Positions 1 to 10,827 of a stretch of DNA of 64,000 nucleotides are shown piece after piece. Origin of the DNA: Hermodice carunculata (lineage: Eukaryota > Annelida > Polychaeta > Eunicida > Amphinomidae); contig OZ026624.1 of assembly GCA_964020975.1 (NCBI GenBank), positions 25,093,411 to 25,157,410 of the forward strand, read 5' to 3'. The position numbers and the translations under genes were made by a program. Below the pieces are notes generated by a model that was given only the letters and a program-made list of their open reading frames with translations, made no database searches and had not been told where the DNA came from. Within the stretch, counting starts at the first letter, position 1. Every line of letters starts with the position of its first letter.

Positions 1-146
1 TTCTTTAACTTTTGGTTGAGGTTTATTGGATTTGCCTATAGCGCAAACCTACGAGTTAAAGTTAGAATGGTACCTTTACTTTTAATGGCTTTGAAGATTT
101 TAAACATATAAAATTTCAAATGGCCCTAATTTGCTTAATTTTTAAA

Positions 147-368
147 TACTGTAGTTCTAGAAATTTTCGCGCTCGATTTAATTTCGCGCTTTTTGCGCTA
201 CCACCCAAAGCGCCAAATTAAATTGTGTGAAAATAAATTGCATTGTATTACACTGAATTGAATGGCATTGGATTGCGCGAAATTAAAATGCGCGAAAATT
301 TTAGTAATTTAAGAAAAATTGAGTTTGAGCGAAATTAAACACGCGCGAAAATTTCTAGAACTACAGTA
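147..368. mobile_element. TA-flanked MITE with about 23-bp terminal inverted repeats
   Basis: The left end CTGTAGTTCTAGAAATTTTC is matched in inverse by the right end, and both are flanked by TA, the target preferred by Tc1/mariner elements. The interior is AT-rich with repeated GCGCGAAA words and no reading frame. It is a non-autonomous DNA transposon. The mariner assignment rests only on the TA flank. Confidence 0.75.
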
Positions 369-436
369 TGTTGACTATTCTAAATAGAGAAATTTAAATA
401 GTAGGGCTATGGCATTGCAACAGTTTGCATTTCTAG

Positions 437-564
<128 letters not shown>

Positions 565-709
565 CATACATTAGGCTTCAATGCCATCCAAATCTAATCT
601 GCTGTCAGGTATAATTGTACTTATTTTGACATGCATAAATTTTAATTAATGTCATTTGGCACCTAGGGTGCAGGGATAACCTATAAATCAGCACTGTCAG
701 TGCGAGTAC

Positions 710-796
710 CTTCTGTTTGTTTTCTTTCTCCTGCTTTCCACTTTCAGTCTGCTGTTGTTTCTCCTTCTCTTCTTTCTGTTTCAGTTCCACTTTCTT
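710..796 (-). CDS. BRD7/BRD9 homolog, internal exon (lysine/glutamate-rich segment)
   Basis: This is an 87-nt phase 0-0 exon of 29 codons. Reading on the minus strand, a pyrimidine-rich tract ending TTTGTTTGCAG precedes AAGAAAGTGG, and the exon ends at CAGAAG before GTACTC. The peptide (KKVELKQKEEKEKQQQ and onward) is a charged, probably coiled or disordered linker with no domain of its own. I assign it to the BRD7/9 gene because it is the next exon in the same direction after 4392-4503, whose end is also phase 0. In human BRD9 the region after the conserved HSRTL block is likewise a variable linker. No family-specific motif lies in this exon, so membership is inferred from order and phase. 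The 3' part of the gene is outside the window. Confidence 0.6.
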
Positions 797-1149
797 CTGC
801 AAACAAAAAATGAAAGTCTCCATACAAACTTGTAACCACAGTGTTTAGTATCCAGTGGTGCTTCTGATCCAAAAGCTTGTCAGTACTGTCAAAATGTGAC
901 CCAATTCCTTCTGTGTGTCATATCTGAATGTTTTACACATAATCAGCCTAAATACTTTTCTTGTAGCTTAGTCACTGAACAATTACAAACTGTTACAATG
1001 GGTGATGTAAAGGACATAATCTGACTGCTTGTGTAGTCATGTGAGTGTGTTATGGAAGAGCTGATGGCAAAGTGGGCTAATAATAAATATGGTGACAAAC
1101 GTGTGGCCAGAATTGCTTCAGTCATTACATGGAGCACTGGTGCATAGAT

Positions 1150-1250
1150 AAGCTGCATTTGTTTTTGTTTTGTTTTGTTTTGTTTTGTTTGTTTGTTGTT
1201 TTCTTTTGTTTTGTTTTGTTTTTTATTCTTGTTGTTTTTGTTTTTGATAA
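1150..1250. repeat. T/G low-complexity tract, TTTTG-type
   Basis: Repeated GTTTT and GTTTG words cover about 100 bases. There is no coding or regulatory evidence. It lies in the BRD7/9 intron between the 710 and 4392 exons. Confidence 0.9.
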
Positions 1251-1541
1251 GACATTGAATAATTCTTCTAGGCATGTTGGACAGAAATTGACATTACATT
1301 TAAGAACACTATTGACGTCCAGTCCACTGGTCATATGATGGATTGGCACAACTTTTTTTTCTCTGATAATACAGTGATAGAATGATTTTTCTCATCTGGA
1401 GAATTTGGACAGAAATTGACACAATGTTTAAGAAAACTTCAAAATTGTTAGCATCAGTCCACTCTCTCCTATGCCTTTAGTTTGGTCATTGACTAATTAT
1501 ATCACAGGCACACTTGTACACAGGTTGGCTTTGCTTTTTTT

Positions 1542-1557
1542 GGGGGGGGGGGGGGGG
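1542..1557. repeat. Poly-G run of 16
   Basis: This is a pure G tract after a short T tract, one of several long G runs on the plus strand of this window. The surrounding 1250-1910 stretch shows no gene and no recognised repeat. Confidence 0.95.
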
Positions 1558-3289
1558 CGGAGGGCTTTGGGCTTCAGAACTGCGGAACTATAAAATGCAC
1601 TTTTTTCATATTTTAACAGCTTCAGTACAAATATATACCCACTTAAAATATTCTCATTTTGTTGAATTAATGTAAAAATGTCCATGTAACTCTAAATGAT
1701 ACCATGAAGTACTCAGAATTGACTTGGTATTTGGAGACTTATTCTTTCAAACACTTCATAAAATTCATGAAAATAAGAACCCAAAGGAAAGCCTCTTTTA
1801 GCACAGCTTTGGTAGGAAGCGCATTTTGAGAGCCATTCCCAGTTTAAGGTGCATATTTTTGCTGATATTTGGCACATTGTTGGGACAGTAATGTATGCAC
1901 TGGATAGAAATTAGGTCATCTGGACACTAGGTGGCACATGACAGACATCTACATTTTGTGGTTCATTGGTTGAACTAAATGAAAAATGTCTCATTTAAGG
2001 TGACTTTTTTTTTTTTATTTATTTGCAGGAAACAAATCCTTCAGTTCTAAAATTATATCCACACAACTGGCTCTCTACACTGGTCACATGGCATTTTCAA
2101 ATTGTGTTAGGCATCATTGACGCAAGATATAAGATGGTGCCAAATTGTCATTTCTGTATTGTCTGAGCTGAGGTTTAACATGGCGTCACAACCACCCCAC
2201 ATAAATTACAGCTGTTAAACAAAGCAGGAACTACAATTCCAAAACTTGGCGTGGTCACTTTTATGGGGCGTCACAGTTGCCAGACTGAGGCACATGACTA
2301 TGGCTTGATGTACCATGTGTGATATATTAGCCTTCCATAACTTCCTGCATCAAGGCTGGCAGGGGGAGCCACCACTGCATACCCATAGCCTGAGACCTAC
2401 TGCAATCAGTTATCATAAATAAAGCTCCAGGCTGTGTGTTTTTGATTTTTACTCAATTTCATATGAATGAATGTATATAAGATAGCTACCACAACCGTTG
2501 CTTAGGAACAAATTCCACTTTATAATCAGCATACACTCACTGAAATTGCCATTACATGTAGCATGATTTACCCACATCACATACTAGTCGCTGTGGATCC
2601 ACCTTTTTAGTCCTGCATTGACCCATTGTTTCACATGGACTATGAAAGAAGTCAAGTATTGATCTATTGCGTCACTCTCCAGTGCATGGACACACACTCT
2701 ATACTTGCTACCTTTTTATGTTGTGGAGGAGACCAAACCCAGAGGAGACCAATGTGCACAGTTGGGGGTGGGAGTGGGTGGGTAGGAAGTCTCTCTGTTT
2801 ACTCCTTGGGGTATTATTTGTACATAGGTTGCAGATGCGAAAGGTGACTGTATTACTATGAGGCAAACTATGTCCCCAGCTCTGGCATAACAGTTGGGGC
2901 AGGGGCGGGGGTGGGGTGATCAGTAACCACAACCAGGCAGCTTTTTTAATCCTTCTAGTGTCTACATTGGTAGAGTCACTGTCGTCCACATTCAATGTTT
3001 CTGATCTTTAAGCAGATTTGATTCCATTGTATAACAAATAGAGTGAAAATGTCTTCCCAGCAGCCACTGTGACAGTGCTGTTGTGACTAATGACGAATGG
3101 ACAACCATCACATTGGTACCTTTCTTATTCAATATTGACACAATAACCCAGTGCTCTCTTTGTCTTAACCTGTAATAGGTGAAAAATAAGTGACTTGTCA
3201 TAGTGGCTCCCCCTGGCAGTCTTCATGCAGGAAGCTACACAAGCCTGAACATGTCACAAATGACACTTCATGCCATAGTCATAATATCT

Positions 3290-3545
3290 GAGCTTAGTGA
3301 AAGTCAAGGCTGCAAACTCGTTTGCTGGTGAAAATATTCCAACGCGTTTCGCTCTGTCTGTAGCGCATCAGGGAATGAGTGTAACCGCCACTGGTGCCGG
3401 CTTATATACCAGGGTGTAAAGAGTCCCACATGTACAATGCAATAACCAGTATTTGGCATGTGTCATGTACATGCAGGGACCAGCATGTGTACAACTGTTC
3501 TAGGAACGTGTCATAGCTGTGGTCCCCATAAGTCAGCATACTCAT
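3290..3545 (-). mobile_element. Penelope-like element terminal fragment
   Basis: Three signs identify it: a hammerhead ribozyme motif (3336-3376), a TATATAAG box 24 nt before it (3401-3408 in plus coordinates), and the GAAACGCGTT string typical of Penelope/Neptune-like ends. Hammerheads in the pseudo-LTRs of Penelope-like retroelements are established. No reverse transcriptase or GIY-YIG frame remains, so this is a solo fragment. It interrupts the right arm of the foldback element around it. Both boundaries are approximate. Confidence 0.6.
3336..3376 (-). ncRNA. Type I hammerhead ribozyme motif, degraded core
   Basis: On the minus strand, stem I arms ATTCC (3372-3376) and GGAAT (3336-3340) are exact complements. 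Between them lie CTGATG followed by C where the core needs A, a GCT/AGC stem II, the invariant GAAA, and a tiny self-complementary CGCG in place of stem III before the cleavage position. An outer helix (GGT with ACC) can extend stem I. Because the CUGANGA box is broken at its last base, activity is doubtful. The layout matches the two other motifs in this window. Confidence 0.65.
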
Positions 3546-4391
3546 AATACCTTTACAACCAGCAACTGTGATGCCCCATAAAAGTTATACATGTGACTGC
3601 CGATATTCAGGGTTGTACTTCATAATTCGTTTAACAGTAATAAACTCATGGCATACACATGTTGCTCTTAACGGGACTGTGTTAAACTTCATCATTTTGT
3701 AACCATCCAGTGTCTGGTAACTATGTGGCAAAATGTAATGAGAGGTGAAAATATTGTGTGCCAGAAGGCTGAAAATATAATTACAACTGTGGGGTCTGCT
3801 TCTTGCATATAAATACTATATGTTAGTCATGACACTTCATTCAGTGCTACCAATGAACAACAATATTTATCTGTCTGTCATGCGCCACCTGGTGGCCTGT
3901 TGCAGTCAGCTGGACCATCTGAAGACAAAGACTTCAGCTCAGAGAATACAGAAATGACATTTTGGTGCCACCTGGTGTCCTGTAACAATGTAATCACACA
4001 CAGAATGCAACCCGAAGTGGAAATATCGTGAGCTGATCATCTGTTAATATCATCAGAACTGTGGGGTCTGTTTGCTACACAGGAATATTTGACGTTCTAA
4101 ATCATATTTTATTCAGTGAAAGTAGTCAATCCAACAGTTTCTGATGCCTGTCATGCACCGCCTGGTGGCCATATGGCCTAATTACTGAACACAAAAGTAA
4201 CCAACCCAAAGATACTGCAAAACATCAAAATGCCACGTGTTACTTCTCTCCCCTAAGAAATAAATATATCTACAGTATTTACAACACTCCTGAAGAGAAC
4301 GTAGACTGACACTAACATATCATGTTGCAGATGATGTCCATGGAAATATCAAAAAGGCAAAAAGTGAATGCAGAAGAGTCAATGTAGGTAC

Positions 4392-4503
4392 CTGTTCAAT
4401 GACACGCAGCGTTTTACTGTGCTGGCCTTGTGTTAATACATCCAGTAGGTTGTCCACAAGTCGCACGGTATAGTCTCCACAATTGGTGACAAACCCCTTG
4501 ATG
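4392..4503 (-). CDS. BRD7/BRD9 homolog, internal exon (conserved post-bromodomain region)
   Basis: The exon is 112 nt: one base plus 37 codons. On the minus strand the acceptor is TTATTTGTTGCAG and the donor is CAG followed by GTACCT. The peptide contains NCGDYTVRLVDNLLDVL and QHSKTLRVIEQ. These align with human BRD9 (AGSYSKKVVDDLLDQI, DHSRTLFQLKQ) and BRD7 (ADSLLDVLTKGGHSRTL), within the DUF3512 region that follows the bromodomain. BRD7 and BRD9 are subunits of the PBAF and non-canonical BAF SWI/SNF chromatin remodelers in the nucleus, and many invertebrates have one gene for both. The single first base completes a Ser codon begun by the exon ending at 48584, exactly where BRD9 has ALS. The intervening intron is therefore about 44 kb. 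It joins the 710-796 exon in phase 0. Confidence 0.9.
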
Positions 4504-4525
4504 CTGCAACAAATAAGCCAAAGTG

Positions 4526-4731
4526 TTAACTCCTTGGGAGCTCATCACAGCAAAACGTGTGCTCATATGAACTACCATAATGGCTTCCATTTCATTCAGG
4601 TACCATAATTATACCCGTCATTCAAGTGAAAATAGTCCAGGTCAACAGCTCTCTGTCATATGCTTTGTGTGCATTGAGTGAGGGTTGCGCCAGGGAAAAC
4701 TCAGTCTCCAACTTAGCACTGAAAGGGTTAA
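4526..4731. mobile_element. TTAA-flanked piggyBac-like MITE (family A), old copy
   Basis: It runs from TTAACTCCTT to AAAGGGTTAA. The interior carries the family's hairpin arm word GGTCAACAGCT, although the hairpin here is decayed. piggyBac transposons insert at TTAA and have CCYT-type ends. It begins 22 bases upstream of the 4392-4503 exon acceptor, so it is part of the intron. Confidence 0.65.
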
Positions 4732-4770
4732 AATAACTTCTTCATAGCTAAACCTGAATACAATATTAGA

Positions 4771-5153
4771 TACAGTAAAACTATCTTGAAATATCATTCC
4801 TCAGGATCACTAACTTGAGGTCTCTCAAGACAGGGGTTATCAGAGTAAGGCTCGTAACTCTTGTATCAAAGCATAAATACATGTACAATAGCACACTAAA
4901 ATATAGCATTACAACAGAGGTCATGAGACAATGGCTATCATGGGAACCATACCACAAGACATATACAGAGGCACCTGGCTTCAGAAATAACTCCAACGAG
5001 AGACCACCTGCCTCTAAAGATCATCTTTTCAAGATCTATCCTTAACGCTTTTCATGTTACTCAGAATATCAATAATGACAGACCAAATGTCTATATACAG
5101 ATCATAGTTTTTGTCATCCCTAGTAGTGATCTCTCAAGACAAGTTTAACTGTA
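4771..5153. mobile_element. TA-flanked MITE of the GAGACCACC family (family C), rearranged
   Basis: The ends TACAGTAAAAC and GTTTAACTGTA match other copies. Internal words GAGAGACCACCTGCC, CTTTTCATGTTA and TCTCTCAAGACA are family C words. About 150 bases in the left half do not belong to the consensus, suggesting an insertion. Confidence 0.6.
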
Positions 5154-5303
5154 CATGTCATAGCATAGGTGTAAATAATGAGAAGTGCCAAGTAACACAT
5201 CCTGAAAGGTGGTCCTCAAGAAAGACTGTCTATGTCTCAAGCAATGGACCTGCCACTTGAACCTGTCTACAGCCATTGATTTATTTCCAGATAAATGTGA
5301 TCT

Positions 5304-5544
5304 TTAACCCTTTCCTGCTCAAATCAATCGCCCAAAAGCGCCTGAATGAAAACTGCCATCTGCCTTAATATTTTTACTTAAATTTCTTGTTACTAGATTT
5401 TTTTTTTTTTTTTTTGCCGAGATTCGTATGTGAGATCATTCATGATGGCATGTCCTTGATCAATAACTTTTGCTGGCGCAGGCTGCGTACAATGCACCTG
5501 GGAAAGCTATTGACTCAGTTGTACCTTGACCAGGAATGGGTTAA
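5304..5544. mobile_element. Family A TTAA MITE
   Basis: It starts TTAACCCTTTCCTGCTCAAA and ends GGAATGGGTTAA. The right half holds the diverged hairpin (CAATAACTTTTGCTGGC with GGGAAAGCTATTGACTC). There is no coding capacity. Confidence 0.7.
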
Positions 5545-5778
5545 GCGATTGGTGTCTGTCTGTGACTGTACATGTACCCAAGGGAATTGACTTCTGGCAC
5601 GCAGTGGAACTTCTCAGGATTGACTGCACATCTCTCAGAGACTGCTCTTGTGAGACATTTGATTATGTATATCCCTGGCTTAGGACCAACTGTAATATAA
5701 GGCCACTTCCCCTGCCAGCAGGGACCAGTGTAAAACCATGAATAGCCTACAGAGCATGTGGTCTCTCTGAGCAGTTCT

Positions 5779-6150
5779 TTAACCCTTTCAGCGCCCTCTT
5801 GGAAGTGAGTCCAACAGTTTTCCTTGCCACGCTTTTTTTTTCTTCTTTAACTCATTCCATACTATGGTGACAGGCCTTGGTCAGTGGTTCTGGCACTGCC
5901 TGGCAAGTCATGCTGCAGCTGCCCTTGCAGCAACTGCAGCATGACTTGCCAGGCAGTGCCAGAACCACTGACTTAAGGCTATAGGCATGTTGGTACTTGA
6001 ACGAAAGCTTTTTTCATGAATTTAAATGTGCAATTGTTGTCTTAAATCTAGGTGAATATACGGAAAAATCAGGGACTGGTATGGAATGAGTTAACCCTTT
6101 CAGTGCCCACTTGGAAGTGAGTCGAACAGTTTTCCTTACCACGCTTTACA
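5779..6150. mobile_element. Family A-like fragment split by a second TTAA element
   Basis: Nearly the same stretch of about 60 bases (TTAACCCTTTCAG through CAGTTTTCCTT and CCACGCTTT) appears at 5779-5838 and again at 6091-6150, either side of the element at 5847-6094. Either the host fragment was tandemly duplicated before insertion, or two family copies flank it. Confidence 0.6.
5847..6094. mobile_element. TTAA-flanked MITE with a perfect 39-bp hairpin (family B)
   Basis: The terminal inverted repeats TTAACTCATTCCATA and TATGGAATGAGTTAA include the TTAA target. Inside, 5880-5918 is the exact reverse complement of 5934-5972 (39 of 39 bases) around a 15-nt loop. The perfect stem implies a young copy or strong arm homogenisation. 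There is no reading frame. A degraded relative lies near 27140-27335. Confidence 0.8.
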
Positions 6151-7268
6151 TGCAATCTACCTATCGAGCACCAGACAAAGGTGTTGCCTTGGCTATTCTT
6201 TCTTTCCTTGTGGTTGCTGCTACTTGAACCAAAGCTTGTAAGTGGAATATATCGTACTGTAATATGACGGGCAACTTTTGTTGTGATTGGTAATGAACAA
6301 ATTTAATTTACATCTTAGGCAGCACAGTCCCGTGACCGCCCACGCCTCTTAAGACAGACCACCCCAAAGGGAAGATCCAGACAGGCTTTCCCCTAGCAGC
6401 AAGGTGATCTGGGCATGGTATCAAATAGCACCAATGGGAACATGATAAATGTAGTCTTTTGTGTTAAGTGGTCTCTTGATAGAGCAGAGTTCAAATTTGA
6501 AGATGTTATGGTGGTCAAAAAGTATCAGATTTTTTTTTTCTGGCGATCAAAGATCATCCCAAGGTGGTTCTTGAGTAAAATGAAAGAAAATTTGTTAAAA
6601 AAAAGAATCACTGGCCTTTTGGCTTTCCAAATCCAATTTATGATCTCCTGTGGGCATGTCTGGACAGAAGAAAACCTGATTTATATACAACTGAGCAATG
6701 AATATAGGCATATGATATTAGGATAAAATAGTGACTGAATGCAACCACAATCACCAAAAGTCAACAGAGTGCCATAATTTGAAAAGTGCTGTCTGATGTC
6801 CACCACACTGAAAACCTGAACCCTGTGTCCATGAAGTCAACAGCTATCCTCAAAGTGGACACATTGTAGCCAGCATGCTCCCAGGACAGCTGTTGACTGA
6901 TAGCTTATTGTTAATGGTCAACTGGAATCAAATGACTGTAACCACATCCAATATTTGCTAGTGATTTTCAAGGAGGGGAGATGAAGGGGAGTGTGGGAGG
7001 GTTTCCAGGATGCCGGTTCAGGTAATAATTTTGCCATGGTACAAGGTACCAAAAATATAAAAAAAATAGAGACAATGGCTGGAACGAATTACACAAAATA
7101 AAGGGGCTTCCAGTTTGCAAGTTTGTCAAGCACAGTAAATAAAAATGCCCATGATGTCAGTATGGACAACCCCTTTAACCCCCCCCCTAAGAAAATGTAT
7201 GCTAGTACTGTGGTGTCAGATCTCTCAGGGTTAAAACCTAGCCATGCAGGAAGCTACTTTCTGTGTGG
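6151..7268. other. Intronic stretch without recognised gene
   Basis: Only a weak trace of family C (6348-6385) and scattered short A or T runs are seen. The open frame of about 100 codons near 6415-6726 has no recognisable motif and no splice support. Confidence 0.5.
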
Positions 7269-7404
7269 ATACATCCCTTAAAAATACATGCTCTTGCATA
7301 AAAATACATGCTCTTGCATACATCCCTTAAAAACACATGCTTTTGCATACATCCCTTAAAAATACATACTTTTGCATACATCCCTTAAAAATACATGCTT
7401 TTGC
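7269..7404. repeat. 29-bp minisatellite
   Basis: About five imperfect units of CATCCCTTAAAAATACATG plus CTTTTGCATA. One unit lacks the CATCCCTT part, giving a shorter period near 7290-7320. Confidence 0.85.
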
Positions 7405-8413
7405 TGTACATGTATGATGTAACATGAGAAATGGAATTCTGCAAGAGTTATGTTTCCAAACTTGTCAACAGATCTATCCACTGATGTTGTGATCATATGC
7501 TTTAGTGTACAGTATCATACTTATTACACTTCAGTCCTTACCTCATCCTCTCTCCATGTTTAATAGCTTTTTTTTTTATGACTTTCACCTGGATGGCCGG
7601 GATAACATACCTTGCATTAACTGAGGTTTTGGTGCAGCCTCAACTGTCATTAACCTAATTACTTCTTAATATGACGACACACAGGTCAACCTAGAGTTCC
7701 AGCTGTTAAACTTTTCCACTGACATCAATATCGGACAAACTTCCCAAAACAAAGTGACTAGTCTCACAACTTTTGAAAATTCCTGGATCTGATCCTAGAG
7801 GGAACCTGTTTGAATAGATCCTCCACAGAGGACTTACATGTAGGCAATTAAAGCTAACAGGGTTATGTGCCTGTCAAACCAAGCCGCCCAGTTCTTCGTT
7901 CTGCATGTCATTCCATGAAGGCGCCAGCTGTACCCGCGAGCTTCACCAGACCAGTGAATGAAGGGGAAATGATGCTATAGTCAGTTATTTGTCACAGTTC
8001 ATAATTTTGTTGCTTTAATTCATTACTCTTTAAATCCTTATGTTGTACCCCTGCTCACTTCACTTGCATCCCCCCCCCCTCCTCCCCGCTCCCTGATGTT
8101 ACCCACAAATAACTTCTGGCATTTTATGAATCATTCTTACCCATGGTAAGTTGATGAAACTGTCTGGTAGTGCTATCTGAATTAAACTGACTTGCTGAGC
8201 CTCCCTGTTGACAGTGAATTAATTATGTTGCACATCTGTCAACATTTATTGGAGCCAGGAGGTCCCCTAATCTATTCTCAGAAAAAAAAAAATCTCGTCC
8301 TTGGACCCTCCTCATAAATTTTTAGGTATGTCCCTACAATTTTCTTTTGTCATATTATATAGTTTTCTTTATACAGGTACTAGCTAATTATTAACCCTCC
8401 ACGTAGATGTGAG

Positions 8414-8657
8414 TTAACCCATTCCTGTTCAGAGTACACCTGAGTCAATAGCTTTCCTTAGCACGGGTTGGGCAAAATGCACCCAACTTGCACCGAGGAA
8501 AACTTGTTGACCTGGGGCATGCCATCATGAATGGCCTTTCATACAAATCATAGGAAAAATGTTTTCTAGTAACTAAAAAATAAAAAAAAAAAAAACACTA
8601 AGGCAGACAACAATTTACATACAGGCTTTTGTGGGCGAATTGAGTGGGTAAGGGTTG
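8414..8657. mobile_element. Family A TTAA MITE
   Basis: It starts TTAACCCATTCCTGTTCAG and ends GTGGGTAAGGGTTGA. The left half has the hairpin words TAGCTTTCCTTAGCACGGGT and GAGGAAAACTTGTTGACC. The right TTAA has decayed. Confidence 0.65.
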
Positions 8658-8714
8658 AGCATGCTCAGAGCCGGCTCCCTATGTGGGTGTTCACTGCTTC
8701 CTTTGCATATTTCA

Positions 8715-8988
8715 TTAACCTTTTCCTGCTCAAAGCACTGAAAGGTATCACAGTGTGAATTACCTTCACATTACTATCTAATTTTCTTGTTAACATACCA
8801 CAACTTTGCTGAGAGCTGTGGATAGGCGCTATCACAATGGCATCCCTCATAAATAGCTTTCTTTGGCACAGGTTGGGCAGACTGTGCTCAGTCTGGCAGG
8901 GAGAAGAGTGGATGATGACATTTTGAGTATATATTTAAAAAGAACTATTCAGCAAAAGACCCCAAAACTTGAGCATAGAAAGGGTTAA
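8715..8988. mobile_element. Family A TTAA MITE
   Basis: It runs from TTAACCTTTTCCTGCTC to GAAAGGGTTAA. The interior has the family word AGCTTTCTTTGGCACAGGTT followed by a decayed second arm. Confidence 0.65.
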
Positions 8989-9287
8989 TACCTGCTTTTG
9001 TCTGCATAAAATATTTGCAACACTCCAGTGATTTTACAGGCATTTGATAACAAACTGGGGTCACGCAATGTCAGCCAACAGGGCTATGTTCCTGTGTAAC
9101 AAGCATGACAAAGTAACAAGGTACAGGCACAGTGACAGATGGGCTGGGTACCGGCATAGTTAGCTCTGTCTGGATCCCTGCATTCTTAAGCTGGATCCCT
9201 GGTTTGATCAATGGCTGCTTCAATGAGGTGTCCATGTGACCTGGCCCAGTGAAGTACATCAGGTGAGCTTTTGATGTGTGTGTGTAG

Positions 9288-9447
9288 TATATATAGACCA
9301 TCTCTTGTTCCACCTGCGGCTGATCTCAGTCTGTGTGCACTTGATTAATGCTGACAGCTTTGAGGTCTTCCTACCTATACTTCCTGTCTGTGTGAGCACC
9401 CGCCATGCCAGTGACTACACCAACAGCTCTTGTGGATGCTTTCACAG
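9288..9447 (+). promoter_or_regulatory. Candidate core promoter and short first coding exon
   Basis: A TATATATA box (9288-9295) is followed about 33 bases later by TCAGTC, an initiator-like sequence. Then comes an ATG at 9405 in a fair Kozak setting (G at -3, CGCCATGC) and 14 codons (MPVTTPTALVDAFT) ending at CACAG before GTAAGA, a strong donor. Taken together this resembles the start of a plus-strand gene nested in the BRD7/9 intron. The peptide is not recognised, no following exon could be proven, and the TATA-initiator distance is slightly long. It could be chance. Confidence 0.28.
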
Positions 9448-10729
9448 GTAAGATACACTCTTGTACACATCAAAAGGTGTGGTAGATTACATGGCGCTAT
9501 GAAAGCAGGACTGGTCAGGGAGAGTACAGGGGAAAGAGGAAGGTAGCGTATGTTGACAGTCAGGTGGCAGTGAGAGTGATATCTTTAGGGATCCTGCAGT
9601 GTACAAAGTCTGATAATGCCCGTGGAAACTACGTACTGCACAAAAAGACATGCTGTCTCCTACATGACTGTGATGTACACCTACGGCAGGTCCTTACGTA
9701 CACAACTGGCTTAGGCGATTATATTTTATCTGACAGTTCTTAGCTGGAACAAAAGAATAACCCTCCTTCTTTACCCAACACATACAATTTTCCTGGTTTG
9801 TGGTAATGCAATTGGGCATACAGAGTCTATAAATACGTGCCTCAGAGGAAGTCGTTGGGATTCTGTTCCAAGAAAAGTGTGGGTGCACACACAGACCTAC
9901 AAGTCCACATAAGCATGAACAATGCACGCCCTAGTCCATCACGCATCGGTGATTTACATGACCAGAACAAATGTTCTCTCAAGATTAGACAGCAACAGAG
10001 TCAAAATGTAATTCCACAGAGTCAAAATGTAATCTCGTGGTGTTTTTGCCAAATAGTTCCCACACCGCAAGATGACTGGAAGTCAATGGAACATACATTG
10101 CATGCAATATTTATAGCCTGAAGACCTACAGTACTGGTCAATAGAGAAGGGAGGCAACATAGAATTTTGATTAACTGCGTGAAAGGGAGTCGTACAGCAC
10201 AATACAAGAGTTAATCCAGGACGCTTTGCGTAGGTCTTCTTTATCATGATCAATATTCCCACAGATTTAGATACAGGCAGCGTCAGGGCACACAAGTTGG
10301 GCACCCTGCAATCCAGGGCAAGGCAGAAATGATGTGGGACAAGTCAACTTTAAGCACAGAATGCCACAGAGTTCTAGCAGTCGTCCTGTAGCATGCACTC
10401 CCAGGAATTCCTGCCATGGTGTCGGTGACCCCTCTCCCATCATTCAAATGCTGTCGGGGCACATACAACAGTTTAACATAGACGCATACATCGCAGCAGT
10501 TTAATGCAGCCGTCTCCACTGAGATGAGAACATCTGCATTGACGTCACTTATTCTAGAGGAATCATTTAAAATCCTTCATAATTCTTGTCTTAAGTAACA
10601 TTTGTCTCACATCCTCGAGGATCCTGACACTTCCATTTTCCGCTCAACCCAACCGGATGAAAAAAAAAGTTCTGCTTTAAACACTTTGAATGATAATTAT
10701 GAGCCAGTTGTACCATGACAGTGCATTCA
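9448..10729. other. Unassigned intronic sequence
   Basis: No known repeat family or gene was recognised. It is less AT-rich than most of the window and has no satellite structure. Several short open frames lie here without splice context or familiar motifs. Confidence 0.45.
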
Positions 10730-10827
10730 AGGGCAACAGTTTTTTCCTTCTTGCAGGTTGAGCACTATTCACCCAACCCAAACCAAGGAAAACTGTTGAC
10801 TCAGTCCAGTAACCCGGACAGGGTTAA
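10730..10827. mobile_element. Family A half copy (hairpin plus right TTAA end)
   Basis: The hairpin arms (GGGCAACAGTTTTTTCCTTC with AAGGAAAACTGTTGACTC) and the end ACAGGGTTAA are visible, but the left terminus is not. Two poly-G runs follow at about 10910-10936. Confidence 0.6.

Larger units (their letters stand above)
1915..4165. mobile_element. Large foldback (inverted-repeat) element, composite
   Basis: Blocks on the left recur in inverse order on the right. The left block around 1920 (CTAGGTGGCACATGACAGAC) pairs with the block near 4141-4165. The block near 2130-2170 (GGTGCCAAATTGTCATTTCT) pairs with about 3930-3960. The block near 2255-2280 pairs with 3555-3585. The block near 2340-2375 (GGCAGGGGGAGCCAC) pairs with 3203-3220. 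The right arm also holds a tandem duplication of about 270 bp (near 3790 and 4063) and a Penelope-like fragment at 3290-3545. No transposase frame is visible, and divergence between the arms suggests an old insertion. It lies wholly inside a BRD7/9 intron. Confidence 0.6.

Noticed and set aside
943-1275. 110-residue minus-strand frame near the 710 exon, considered as an extra BRD7/9 exon
   Set aside because: No donor or acceptor at its edges, and part of it is a translation of the T/G-rich tract.
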